Source: Adenophora triphylla var. japonica (Eukaryota; Streptophyta; Magnoliopsida; Asterales; Campanulaceae). Taken from it: 64,000 bases of DNA. The stretch is from the NCBI GenBank assembly GCA_022495995.1, contig JAFEMH010004913.1, positions 1 through 64,000 of the forward strand. The letters are read 5' to 3'. This document shows, piece by piece, positions 10,276-19,136 of the stretch (the first letter of the stretch is position 1; each line of letters opens with the position of its first letter). Under the pieces are notes generated by a model. It ran no database searches and was not told the DNA's origin. It saw only the letters and a list, made by a program, of their open reading frames with translations. Made by a program: the position numbers and the translations under genes.

Positions 10276-10989
10276 ATGGCAGAATCAAAAGCAAACTACC
10301 CAGATGCTCACAGCTACTTCATTAAACCTAGCTTTTATGATTCTGAAGTTGGGGCATTCATTAAAGAATTACTTGAAGTCAATGAACTGCTTGATTTCAT
10401 GGGAGCCAGACCACCAATTTATGAAGAATTATGTAGGGAGATTTACCTTGTGGGAAGGAGAAACAAGGAAGACAACTCAATAACTGCCACCATTGACAAT
10501 ACTGAGATAACCATTACTCAGGAATTAGTCAGTGAGGTCTATGATATCCCAAACAAATCAGATGCTGTGAAGAACATTTGGGATAGAGGGTCAGATAGAT
10601 TGAAGACTGTGTATGAAAAATTCCTTAGTGTTAAAGTCCCTGACTTCAAGAATGTACAGGACAAGGCAATGGTTAAAGACAAAACTGATATCTTCAAGTC
10701 AACCCTCATGGATGTGGTCAACAAGGCCATTGATGGCAAGCAATCTTCTTTTGACCAAATTGGAGCAAATGAATGGAAGCAGACGCTGAGCCTAATGACT
10801 AAAGACACAAACTGGTGCACAGTTCTACTCCACAACTTCCAGCTAGCAGCTTCAACCTCTTCTCTAAAATTCAAGAAACAAGATGGAAAAATGAATAACT
10901 TTAGATTCATGAGTGGAATACTAGAAGTTCTGATTCCCAAGCTCAATCCTCCACTACACAAGAAATGGGTGAAGACTGTAAAGCTGTGA
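10276..10989 (+). CDS. Sense accessory ORF of element A, N-terminal segment
   Basis: Starts MAESKANYPDAHSYFIKP; 237 codons to a TGA at 10987. The same frame continues after the stop into the segment at 11020, so the TGA is probably a mutation. Blocks FIKPSFYDSEVGAFIKELLE, PPIYEELCREIYLVG and NNFRFMSGILEVLIPKLNPP are shared with element C's ORF at 27626. The layout (FY, then a G-rich strand, then 'IT-x-x-x-V-x-x-x-Y-x-IP') resembles the plant transposon or env-like domains reported 3' of pol in SIRE elements. That assignment is by pattern only. No membrane segment or signal peptide is evident here. Confidence 0.7.
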   Translation: MAESKANYPDAHSYFIKPSFYDSEVGAFIKELLEVNELLDFMGARPPIYEELCREIYLVGRRNKEDNSITATIDNTEITITQELVSEVYDIPNKSDAVKNIWDRGSDRLKTVYEKFLSVKVPDFKNVQDKAMVKDKTDIFKSTLMDVVNKAIDGKQSSFDQIGANEWKQTLSLMTKDTNWCTVLLHNFQLAASTSSLKFKKQDGKMNNFRFMSGILEVLIPKLNPPLHKKWVKTVKL

Positions 10990-11019
10990 GAGACAAAGTG
11001 CTTCAATGACAGAACATTT

Positions 11020-12321
11020 GTGTTAAAACAAAAGAAAGGAGCTATAATGAGAGGTGGAGATGATGTGAGCACTAGAAGCGTTAATGAAACACAAGAAAAG
11101 ATGCAGGAAGAAAGAAGAAAGAAGATTGAACATTGGAAGGACTTGGTAGCATTGGCTACAAGTAGGAGAATAAAGAGGGGTGTACAATCCAATGTTAAGA
11201 AGACAGGGCTATTGAAAAAGACTGTGGTACCTCATGGTGATAAAAGCAAGAACAAGGCTGTTCAAGTGACAGACAGTGAAGGAACCTTGTCTGACAGCCA
11301 TGAAAAAGATGATGAAGAAAGGGGTGCTATTGACAGTCATAGGGATGACACCATGGGTCAAACTGATGCTGGTGATGCTGATATAGATCCTCAAGAGCTT
11401 CAGGCAGCTATTGACTTGTCCAAAATTCTGCATAAAGGCAAACAACCTCTGACAGCCATCCCTACCAGGCAGGTTATCACCAGATCCAAGGTACAATCTT
11501 TCTCATCCCTTCCCTCTAAATCCTTGCCTCAGAAAAGAAAGCCAGAAAAGAAAGCACCAAAACCCAAGAAAACCAAACTAAATACCCCTTCCCCTTCTCC
11601 AAATTCCACAACTATCAGTCCAATAGTTGACAATTCATCCACAACTAGCTCTGATCATCTGTCAGCTATAGAAGCAATCCTCAATCTCAATGAACCATTA
11701 AAAAAGCAACCTTTGAGGGGGAACACTGATGATAATATCCTCTTTGCCCAACCTCAACTGTCGGCCAAAATTTTGAGAGCCATTGATGCTATTGAGTTGG
11801 ATGGGAATCCCAATACTGAAAAAGCTACTCTCATATTTCTTGATGAAGTTCTAAGTAAAGAAGAGACAAAGATAGCCTTAGATGAACTCAGGTCTAGGTT
11901 CATGAAGAAAAATAGTGGACCAGGAGAGTCATCTAGCAATCCCAAGATGACAGCTATGGATGTAGATACTCAAACCATCCCTTCTATCCCTGAAACTGAG
12001 TCTGTGAGTGAACCTGCCCCAAATGTTGAAATTGATAGGGGGAATCTTGAAAAGACAACTAAGGTTATACAAAGTCTTAAGAAGATAGGAGTTGAAATTG
12101 ATCCCAATTTAGTTTCAAAGGGAGAAACAATCATGGATGCATGCAAGGGACTTGTATTTGATGGAACCCCAGACAATGAGGCAGCCCTTGAAACTATTCT
12201 TGAACAAAAATTGAACAAAGGAGAAGTCAGGGCAGCCTTAAACCTCCTAAAATCTCAATTTAGAGCTGATCTCCTCAAGCAAGGTCTTGGTCAATCCTCT
12301 AATTCAATCCCAAATTTTTGA
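11020..12321 (+). CDS. Sense accessory ORF of element A, middle segment
   Basis: 433 codons in the same frame as the segment before it. It begins with a Lys/Glu-rich likely coiled coil (ETQEKMQEERRKKIEHWKDL), as in element C (LKEKKAKEIQMWQRLVHM). A basic, nuclear-localisation-like stretch (KKAPKPKKTKL) and a Ser/Thr/Pro-rich linker follow. Two internally similar blocks then occur, ATLIFLDEVLSKEETKIALDELRSR and AALETILEQKLNKGEVRAALNLLKSQ, each a predicted helical pair. Element C retains one such block (MLPTALYYLRQMLPEDEVLIALDVIKS). Function unknown. Confidence 0.65.
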   Translation: MLKQKKGAIMRGGDDVSTRSVNETQEKMQEERRKKIEHWKDLVALATSRRIKRGVQSNVKKTGLLKKTVVPHGDKSKNKAVQVTDSEGTLSDSHEKDDEERGAIDSHRDDTMGQTDAGDADIDPQELQAAIDLSKILHKGKQPLTAIPTRQVITRSKVQSFSSLPSKSLPQKRKPEKKAPKPKKTKLNTPSPSPNSTTISPIVDNSSTTSSDHLSAIEAILNLNEPLKKQPLRGNTDDNILFAQPQLSAKILRAIDAIELDGNPNTEKATLIFLDEVLSKEETKIALDELRSRFMKKNSGPGESSSNPKMTAMDVDTQTIPSIPETESVSEPAPNVEIDRGNLEKTTKVIQSLKKIGVEIDPNLVSKGETIMDACKGLVFDGTPDNEAALETILEQKLNKGEVRAALNLLKSQFRADLLKQGLGQSSNSIPNF

Positions 12322-12367
12322 ACTCATATCTCTACTCCTCCCAAGCTAATTTCTCCAATCCCAAAAA

Positions 12368-13603
12368 TTGAAACTGTTGAAACCCCCCCCTCATAGTCCA
12401 ATCCTTGCTGGACAGGGCCAAAATATGTCTGAAAGTGAACCCATCCTTGACAGTCCTGACAGTCCTCCAAGCCATTCCATTCCTCCCACTCTAAATCAAG
12501 CCTATCTTCCCATGAAAGAACCTTGGATGCTTAGCTGTGGCATTGAGTTTTCTATCCCTTTCATCAAGGCAGCAAGGACAAAGTTAGCCCATGTGACTCA
12601 TATCCCAGAAATTGCAAATCCTTTCACTTATCCTAAACCCTGGGAGCTGTCAAGAAATGGTCTGATTTTGGTGGCAAGAAACCTTGCAAGATTGGTTTTC
12701 TTTGCCTATGAAGAGTGGAAAGTATCAAGGATCTCATCAACCTCAAATTTTGTTCACCAAATCCCATCCTTCCCAAAATTCATCACTCCCAACACACTTC
12801 TTGATTGGGAAATTCTCTTCAGTCAACTTCCCTCTCCATCACTCAATTCCTGCCTCTATATGCCAAATGGTCTAGTCTTCACCTTGTGCATTGAGCTTGC
12901 AAAATCATTTTTTCACTCACTGTTTGAACAAAAGTGTGCTCTTATGCTCTTGATAAGCAAAAAGGTCAAAATCTTTCTTCCAACCTTAAATCTAGGCATT
13001 GAGCCATATCTTTCACCTTCTATCTCTGTTGATCCCATAAATTTCAACTCTCCCAATGAAAACTCACTCTTCATGAGATTGATCTCTATTCCAGAGATCA
13101 AAAAGTTCAGAGAACCAATAACTGTCAGCCAAAACAGAGCCAATATTGTTATTGATGTCTCCTCAGACTCTGACAGTGATGATGATGATGATGATCCTTC
13201 AAGCCCAGATCAGGAATCTCCCATAAAAATTCCATCTCCTACCATTACCAACCCTCCTCAGCAATCTACTCAAAGTTCCCCTGAAGTTCAAGCACCAGTT
13301 CAAACACAACCAAGTCCATCCAATGTTCCCAAGAAAAGCAAGAAAACCAAGACCAAGAAGAAGCATTTGTGGGGCACAATGAGAATAAGAAATGATCAAA
13401 TGCCTCTTACAAGGTCTCAACTGAAAGCAAAGGAAGATGAGTTCTTCAAATATGATGAGAGGATGACTTGGGAATGGAACAATGAATTCTATTACAGAGG
13501 GGTTGAGCCAGATATGAGAAGAGAGCTGGAGGAAGAAAGAAATGAGCTCATATCAGCCAGGCAAGAAAGAGAAGAGTTCTATGATCAACTGGCAGATGAT
13601 TGA
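12368..13603 (+). CDS. Sense accessory ORF of element A, C-terminal segment
   Basis: The frame shifts at a run of eight C (about 12384-12391), so the three segments were probably one ORF of about 1,100 codons. Conserved blocks with element C: EIANPFTYPKPWELSRNGLI, FAYEEWKVSR, LDWEILFSQLPS, CLYMPNGLVFTLCIELAKSF and LWGTMRIRNDQMPLTRSQLK. A run of Asp/Ser follows residue 255. The tail is highly charged and likely coiled coil (RRELEEERNELISARQEREE). The stop at 13601-13603 is about 225 bp before the polypurine tract. Confidence 0.65.
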   Translation: MKLLKPPPHSPILAGQGQNMSESEPILDSPDSPPSHSIPPTLNQAYLPMKEPWMLSCGIEFSIPFIKAARTKLAHVTHIPEIANPFTYPKPWELSRNGLILVARNLARLVFFAYEEWKVSRISSTSNFVHQIPSFPKFITPNTLLDWEILFSQLPSPSLNSCLYMPNGLVFTLCIELAKSFFHSLFEQKCALMLLISKKVKIFLPTLNLGIEPYLSPSISVDPINFNSPNENSLFMRLISIPEIKKFREPITVSQNRANIVIDVSSDSDSDDDDDDPSSPDQESPIKIPSPTITNPPQQSTQSSPEVQAPVQTQPSPSNVPKKSKKTKTKKKHLWGTMRIRNDQMPLTRSQLKAKEDEFFKYDERMTWEWNNEFYYRGVEPDMRRELEEERNELISARQEREEFYDQLADD

Positions 13604-13829
13604 ATTGTATTACTGTGGAACATTTTTTTTGTGTTTGAAACAATCTGTTTTGTTTGTTTCAGTATTTATGGAGGTAATATGTGAACTTCTTTCATTTTGA
13701 GTTAATTCCAAGTATTTCAATCTTATTCAGATTACTTGTGAAATGTTGAGAATCCCTGAATTACTTCTTTCATTAACATCTTTCTTATCATTAACTGTGA
13801 AGTCATGTTCTAAATAGATCTTCCTTTAC

Positions 13830-13844
13830 CAAAAAGGGGGAAAT
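13830..13844 (+). promoter_or_regulatory. Polypurine tract of element A
   Basis: AAAAAGGGGGAAAT directly before the LTR start TGTTAGG. It primes plus-strand DNA synthesis. Element C has the same tract on the other strand at 24395-24411. Confidence 0.8.
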
Positions 13845-14351
13845 TGTTAGGACCTAACTTTGATCAATGTCATAGTTAGTTGGTTTTTATAAAGGAATAT
13901 ATAGAATAGGGTTTATATCAAAAGATGAAATCTGTCAGTAATGGTCCTTCACTCTGATAGCTGTGAGTCTGACAGTTATGATTCTACTTTATACATTGGT
14001 TACAATCAATCAATTACATGAATCATATTCCTTCTCTAAGCTATCAAGATCATCAAGTGAATCTCAATCCTTATTAAAGATCAATTCTGATAGCTAAGCC
14101 TTGGTATGATCTGACAGCTATGGCTTCAGTCCTTCAGACAGCCATTACTCTGTCTCATACTTTGATGCCAAAATCTCAACCAAGATGGATCCTGTATCTT
14201 CACAGCTATCAAGTTCACCTTTGAAGACCATTGAAGACCTTCTGGAAGCCTACAGCTCAATCCAGCTCATGAAGACCTGCAAGTGGACAAGTGGGGCCAA
14301 GACTCATTAATGAAGCTGCAACAGTCATATTCCAACGGCTACATTGAAGGC

Positions 14352-14358
14352 TATAAAT
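14352..14358 (+). promoter_or_regulatory. TATA box in the LTR of element A
   Basis: CTATAAATAGAAGAG lies in the expected U3 position. Transcription would start some 30 bp downstream, placing the hairpin array in the R/U5 part of the RNA. Confidence 0.7.
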
Positions 14359-14572
14359 AGAAGAGTTCAACCTCTGCACAATACACCCTTTTGAAAAACT
14401 CTCTTTTTCACAATCCAAAAAAACCTTTCCCTTACACCTTTACACACCTCCTGTAATCCAAACCTTAAACACCAATCCCTACCCTTCAAACACTGCTCCA
14501 AATCCAAACCTTCACCCTTCAACCCCTGTTTCTTCAACAATAAACCTTAGTTTGATAAGTTTATGATTGTAA

Positions 14573-14705
14573 ACATCTAAGACTGTACTTTAGATGTATT
14601 AGTTATTTTGTAAACACTCAAGACTGTACTTCGAGTGTATTTGTTTTGTAAATCTTGAGACTGTACTTCAAGTTGTAAAAACACTTAAGACTGTACTTTA
14701 AGTGT
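14573..14705 (+). repeat. Array of four stem-loops with a constant GACTGTACT loop
   Basis: Stem arms: ACATCTAA/TTAGATGT (14573-14597), ACACTCAA/TCGAGTGT (14614-14638), CTTGA/TCAAG (14654-14672) and ACACTTAA/TTAAGTGT (14681-14705). The loop GACTGTACT is constant while the arms change together, which points to selection on pairing. Element C's LTRs carry two such hairpins in the same region. Confidence 0.7.
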
Positions 14706-15042
14706 ATCCCTAGTTGACTGTACTAATTAGGAAGAGGAAGTTCAAGGAACTTGCCTAATCAATCTTTGTAATTCTTGTTGATTAAGATTATAATAAATTG
14801 ATCTCACTTGTCAGTTGACAGTGGGGGTGGATGTAGGAGGAGTGAACTCTGAACCACTTTAAATCTTGTTGTGTTATTACCTTTTCTGCAAACACATTCA
14901 CACACTTGCATTATTTCATTGTGTTCATTGTCCCATCATTATTTCAAGCCTTACTTATTCCGCTGCACAACTCAACAAATATCTGACAACTAAGATAAAC
15001 CATAGCTGTCTGTTCATTTGCATATCAAACAAGGGCCTTTCA

Positions 15043-15227
15043 ATTGGTATCAGAGCGTGTATTCACATTCAAAAGTCTAACAACTTGTGAAGGATTCTCT
15101 TCAAATCCACCATGCCTCAACCAAGGAGAAATAATGAGAAAGACATCCCACACATTGATGACTGTGGATCTTTTGAGATTTATGCATCAAAAATAAAAAC
15201 ATACCTTGATGCAAACAGTATATGGAA
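15043..15227 (+). mobile_element. Second 5' leader and gag start of the A family, truncated
   Basis: Directly after A's 3' LTR the sequence repeats A's leader: primer site TGGTATCAGAGC (15045-15056) and the gag start MPQPRRNNEKD. It is nearly identical to 2915-3099 and breaks off at about 15227. At the codon where A has a TGA stop (about 3038), this copy has GGA and stays open. The LTR at 13845-15042 therefore belongs to two internal regions. Confidence 0.85.
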
Positions 15228-15302
15228 AGCTCTTGTGAGAAGGTAAAAATCCTTTCTGATTTGCATAAAATTTTCTAGGTGTCAACTGTTTGACATGAGA
15301 AT

Positions 15303-15722
15303 ATGTCTTTCCTATTGGTGATGAAGTTTACAGATTTTTTATTGAAAGAAGTGGAAGTGAAAGAAGATCAGATCAAGATCTGGGCCAAAAAGGCAAGGGC
15401 GGAAGGTGGAAGAGCTGATCAAGCAAGTGCAAGAGCTGAGCAGGCGGAGAAAGAGTTAGTAAGCCTTACCACCAGGATGTTGAAAGTAGAGGAGGAGCAT
15501 ATCCAAGAGCTGCAAGAAGTGAAGGAGAAGTTCATGGCCGACGCCACCAAGGCAGTAATGGAGAGCAGGATCAACATGATCAAAGAATTTGAAGCCGGAA
15601 AACATAGTGCGTGGAGGATTGAGGATGAAGTGGCTATGTTGAATGTGTTCTTATATGAAGTTGTGGATGTTGGCGAGGTGAATTCTCATGATGTCAAGGA
15701 GATGGATCAGGGAGTAGCATGA
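15303..15722 (+). CDS. Orphan coiled-coil ORF fragment
   Basis: 139 codons starting at 15303, rich in Ala, Glu, Lys and Arg with heptad-like spacing (residues about 18-100, e.g. RADQASARAEQAEKELVSL). After a short break, 15723-15800 could add an acidic tail. It looks like the C-terminal coiled coil of one of the accessory proteins seen in plant gypsy elements or of a plant mobile-domain protein. No catalytic motif is visible. It starts shortly after the abrupt end of the second A leader, so it may be part of whatever element replaced that sequence. Confidence 0.35.
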   Translation: MSFLLVMKFTDFLLKEVEVKEDQIKIWAKKARAEGGRADQASARAEQAEKELVSLTTRMLKVEEEHIQELQEVKEKFMADATKAVMESRINMIKEFEAGKHSAWRIEDEVAMLNVFLYEVVDVGEVNSHDVKEMDQGVA

Positions 15723-15800
15723 GGAATGGATAAAGAGGAAGTCGGGACGTCCGTCGAGGAGGACGAAGGTAAGGAAACTGGTATTGTACTAGCAGCATGA

Positions 15801-16065
15801 AAAACAATTTAATTTTTACATTTTTTAAACAATGGTTATGTTTTATTTGGCCATTCCTTTATTGGCATGTGAATTTGGGTTTTGGAGTAGGGGGTTGCCC
15901 CTAAAACATCTTTATATTTGCATTTTTGTAAGTGGCTCATTAGATTCCAGACATTTGGCTTTTGATGGTGTTGGGTTGGTCCAACATCTTCGTTTTTTGG
16001 TTAACTTTTATCGCAATGATATCTTGGATGTTTGTATACCTTCGAGTATTTTTAGGTACGAGAGA
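15801..16065. other. Unassigned spacer
   Basis: Follows the orphan ORF. AT-rich, with no convincing gene or terminal repeat. Confidence 0.3.
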
Positions 16066-16280
16066 CAACACGTACGAGTGTTGAAACCAATAAGTATAGA
16101 TAACATGCAACGATGTTATAACCAAGTAGTAAAGATAACATCCAACGATGTTATAACCAAGTTGTATAGATAACATGCAGCGATGTCATAACCAAGTTGT
16201 GGGTGACATGTAGAAATGTCACCTTTCGGAGTCCTTAGGTAACATGTTAATGTTACAATCCTTAGTTCACATCTTGAACT
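16066..16280. repeat. Array of inverted repeats with a 35-bp period
   Basis: Seven inverted repeats. Six have centres at 16074.5, 16109.5, 16144.5, 16179.5, 16212.5 and 16247.5, so the spacing is 35, 35, 35, 33 and 35 bp. Four of them have ATAACAT, GTGACAT or GTAACAT arms facing ATGTTAT, ATGTCAC or ATGTTAC, and a fifth (16170-16189) has one changed base. The first has CAACAC/GTGTTG arms. A seventh (AGTTCA/TGAACT) is centred at 16272. Arm sequence drifts from copy to copy while pairing is largely kept. Confidence 0.75.
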
Positions 16281-16858
16281 TTAAAATAGCAGACGCAATT
16301 CCCCTAACAAGGTGAATTGAATTTGCTTTTTTAAATCAAGTGTGAAAAACATGCGCCTAGGCGATTACAATCATGGTTCCATAAGTACATTGTAAAATGC
16401 TCTTATGTATGAAGGGATCATGTACCTTATATTATCAAGAGATGTTTGTCCCTTCAAGGTGTCTGTCAAGTGACTTTCTAATGTCATTCATCCAATGCTC
16501 AGGGGTGTCCATCTTGCAACAAAAGAACATGTTAGGATTGGGTGTTAACTTAGCTAACACCGCTCTGATGCTTAAGCCAGTAGGGATTTTGATTAAATAA
16601 AAGGAATAATAAATTCGATGGAAATAGAAATTATTTTTAAGAAGAGATTCGTACCTAGGCATTAAAATTGCAATAAATCTTGACTTACGTGTAGTAATGT
16701 TTAAGATGTATCCCATGGTACCTTATAGGACAAAAAATGGTGCCACCTTGAGAGCCCTGGAAGGAAGATAGCTTGCCCCAGTTCAAACCAGTTGACCAGT
16801 AGATAGATTTTAACATCTTCATCCTTACATTTCTAGGGCGTCTTGAACCCTCTTCTGC
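16281..16858. other. Unassigned spacer before the element D pol remnant
   Basis: AT-rich. Perhaps the decayed continuation of element D's pol, but I see no reverse transcriptase motif in any frame. Confidence 0.3.
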
Positions 16859-17485
16859 CTAGATCACGCTTAATGAGTAGAACACGCTTTCATATCCTTT
16901 GTAACATTCCTTGGCAGCTTGCTGGTCTCCCTTCACCTTGATTACTCCCCAAGGCGTTGGCATCTTGATGCATTGATGATACGTAGATGGAACGGCTTTC
17001 ATGTTATGGATCCAAGGCCTTCCTAAGATGAAGTTATAAGAAGATGGGCAGTCGATCACGCAAACCCTTTCCATAGATTGCATTCCTTCTAAGTAGATGG
17101 GCAACTTGATTTCTCCAATTGTCTATTTGGTTTCCTCACTGAAACCTTCTAAAACGGAGGAGTTCCTCACGATCTCTGATAGGGGGATCATCGTTTCTTC
17201 TAAGATACTCTTCATGATGAGATTGACTGAACTACCGTTGTCAATTAAGATGCGCTTCACCTTGCAATTGGCAATCTGTAGGGTGATGACTAGACCATCA
17301 TGATGCGGATCCAAGACGTCTTCTTTATCATCATCATCGAATATAATTTGCTCTCCTGGCGAGTGATCTGGATGCCTAGTTGGCAGTTTCATCTTATCCT
17401 CCTTGGAATCCTTAGCATGACGTTTTATCACAGAATACGTGGTGCCACAAATGTCTGAACCACCTGTGATAAAATTGATCACCAT
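16859..17485 (-). pseudogene. Protease region of element D
   Basis: RILIDNGSSVNLIMKSILEE carries the D-N-G-S active-site variant of retroviral-type aspartic proteases. An in-frame stop at about 17120 separates it from YNFILGRPWIHNMKAVPSTY and KMPTPWGVIKVKGDQQAAKE, the conserved block that links protease to reverse transcriptase in Tat-type polyproteins. No reverse transcriptase follows. Confidence 0.8.
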
Positions 17486-17539
17486 AGTTGCAGGAGGAGG
17501 TGAAGATGAAGCGTCAGCTACGGCTTCCCTTGTTTCAGT

Positions 17540-18441
17540 TCATCCTTTTCTTTTCCCAAGCAAATCTTTGAGGAGGCCTTTTGAAAGTAAGTAGCTAATT
17601 TATTTTCTCAAGGCGATGCAATTGTCACTGGTATGGCCAAAATCTTCATGGTAAGCACACCATTTTGATTTGTCCTTCCAAGATGATGATCTATCAGCTA
17701 CTTTTGGTCATCTCGCCTTGCCACCTAAGTTGTCCATTGCATGTAGGAGTCCTGAAATGTCAACAGAAAAACAATAGTCACTAATCTTAGGATAAGTCGT
17801 ATCATCTTCATCATCATCTTCTTCTACAACATTAATTTTAGAAGGGTCGGTTTTAGAATAGGGTTTTCCCCTATTAGATCAATGATGGGACGAGTGTGCC
17901 TTCCGGTCATGATTTTCATATGTAGGCGTCTTCTTTGATGCCTTGCCATGAATCATCTCGTCTTCTTCCAGCCTGATGAAATGAACGGACCTCGTCCTGA
18001 CTTCTTCTAAGCTTCTAGATGGGAACATGACAAGATCTTGGTAGAATGGTGATTCTCTCTTTAGGCCCATCTTGAAAGCTTCTGTTGCAGTTGACACATC
18101 AATGTGAGGAATGCTTACAGCCTCCTTGTTGAACCTGAACACGATAAATTGTGTCGTAATCTGTTGATATGATTGGAAATCATCCGATTGGTATGTCACT
18201 GCCCGTCAATCTGGTCCTTCAACTATTGCATCATATTCGTCATGGCAGTTATAACTTCTAGAGAAATTCCCAGCAGCGTCATGGATGAAGATCCACCCGG
18301 GTTGAGCCCTTGGTTTTGCGACGTAACAACACCCGATCCAATATACGAATGCAAGCTGGACGCCATAGGCAAGCTTGACGTGTTGGTTCTTGCCCCAGTC
18401 GTAATGATGGGGGTAGACATTGCCGAAGTAGGATTGCTCAT
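17540..18441 (-). pseudogene. gag of element D (internally deleted)
   Basis: The frame opens at 18441 (MSNPTSAMSTPIITTGA), 33 nt after the primer site. The conserved capsid centre is missing: after about 70 codons the sequence jumps to ITTQFIVFRFNKEAVSIPHID and SIPHIDVSTATEAFKMGLKR, the end of a gypsy capsid domain. Further on is WCAYHEDFGHTSDNC (17618-17659), the histidine-containing zinc knuckle of Tat-type gag. Several stops interrupt it. Confidence 0.7.
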
Positions 18442-18473
18442 CTTGATTGGAATCTAAAAAACCAAAGTTCCCA

Positions 18474-18485
18474 TTGACGGCGCCA
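18474..18485 (-). promoter_or_regulatory. Primer-binding site of element D
   Basis: TGGCGCCGTCAA on the minus strand, three bases inside the LTR end. Sites beginning TGGCGCCG are common in plant gypsy elements. Confidence 0.7.
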
Positions 18486-18488
18486 AAT

Positions 18489-19136
18489 TGTTTTGGACAA
18501 ATTTCAACAATTAAATTTATCTTATCAAAGATTTTTGGGCACAAATGGAATATAATTCACAAGCTAAGATGAACACGAGGATGTGACGAGGAAAACCTTT
18601 AAACAAATGTTCGCTGGGAAAAATCTCGGGAGGCTTTAGGAAAAGCCTACCTAAACCAATAAAATATTATTGAATTAAGTAGCATGAGAGTACAAAGTGC
18701 AGTATGAGAGTAGGAGAGAGTGTGTAACGTGAATACATGTGCGTTCTAGAGGTAATATATATACATGAATGTAACTAAAAACAACAATTTGAATGCCATG
18801 CCGATATTTCGCCTAGAATCTCGCCATTTGTTGATGAGGATTAGCCGTTATCCCTTTGGTTGATAAATGGAGTTGTTATATTGTCGTTTGACCAAGTCCA
18901 AACGGTCATATGAGTAAAATATTTGTTCATAATTCTGTTCCTAAAAAATAGGGAATATACAACAAACAATTTCAAGGCGTTAGTTCAAGATGTAAGTCAA
19001 GGCGTTACCTCGAGGTGGATGACCAAGATGTAGAACATGTTGAGTGAAAAATTTAGGTTGAAACATCATCAAAACACAAAGGCGAGAAAAAAAGTATTGT
19101 AATCAGGTATAATAGGTTCAGAATGTGATGTCTACA
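18489..19136 (-). repeat. LTR of element D
   Basis: 648 bp beginning TGTAGACATC and ending in CCAAAACA on the minus strand. The TGTAGACA start is shared with element E, which fits a common Tat origin. No second copy is seen in the window. Confidence 0.7.

Larger units (their letters stand above)
2872..15042 (+). mobile_element. Element A: SIRE-like Ty1/copia retrotransposon with accessory ORFs
   Basis: Order: remnant of the 5' LTR (2872-2914), tRNA-Met-type primer site, gag, protease, integrase, reverse transcriptase and RNase H (to 8727). Then come an antisense ORF (9785-8916), a long sense ORF region (10276-13603), a polypurine tract and the 3' LTR (13845-15042). The pol order protease-integrase-RT defines Ty1/copia. 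The internal region is nearly 11 kb, long for copia; the SIRE lineage is known for extra coding sequence 3' of pol. A is closely related to element C in inverted orientation. Stops and frameshifts in gag, pol and the sense ORF make it non-autonomous today. Confidence 0.9.
13845..15042 (+). repeat. 3' LTR of element A
   Basis: Begins TGTTAGGACCTAAC and ends GGGCCTTTCA (1198 bp). It contains a TATA box (TATAAAT, 14352-14358) and downstream of it an array of hairpins (14573-14705). The beginning and end match element C's LTRs, and the middle is diverged. Unusually, both sides are element-internal sequence: the polypurine tract on the left and a primer-binding site on the right. Confidence 0.9.
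16859..19136 (-). mobile_element. Element D: decayed Tat-type Ty3/gypsy retrotransposon
   Basis: Read on the minus strand: LTR (19136-18489), primer site TGGCGCCGTCAA, shortened gag (18441 to about 17540), zinc-knuckle-like motif, protease region (17485-16859), then loss of reverse transcriptase and integrase. The CxYHxDxGHxTxxC-type knuckle and the GRPWIHNMKAVPSTYHQ block are typical of the Tat lineage. On the right of the LTR, TTGGGGCTCAT followed by TGTAGACA looks like a polypurine tract from another internal region, so this LTR too has internal sequence on both sides. Confidence 0.75.

Noticed and set aside
10276..10989. A viral-type envelope protein
   Set aside because: No signal peptide, membrane anchor or cleavage site visible; only position recalls the env-like ORFs of SIRE elements.
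10539..11192. 217-codon minus-strand frame
   Set aside because: Shadow of the sense accessory ORF, which has homologous protein blocks in element C.
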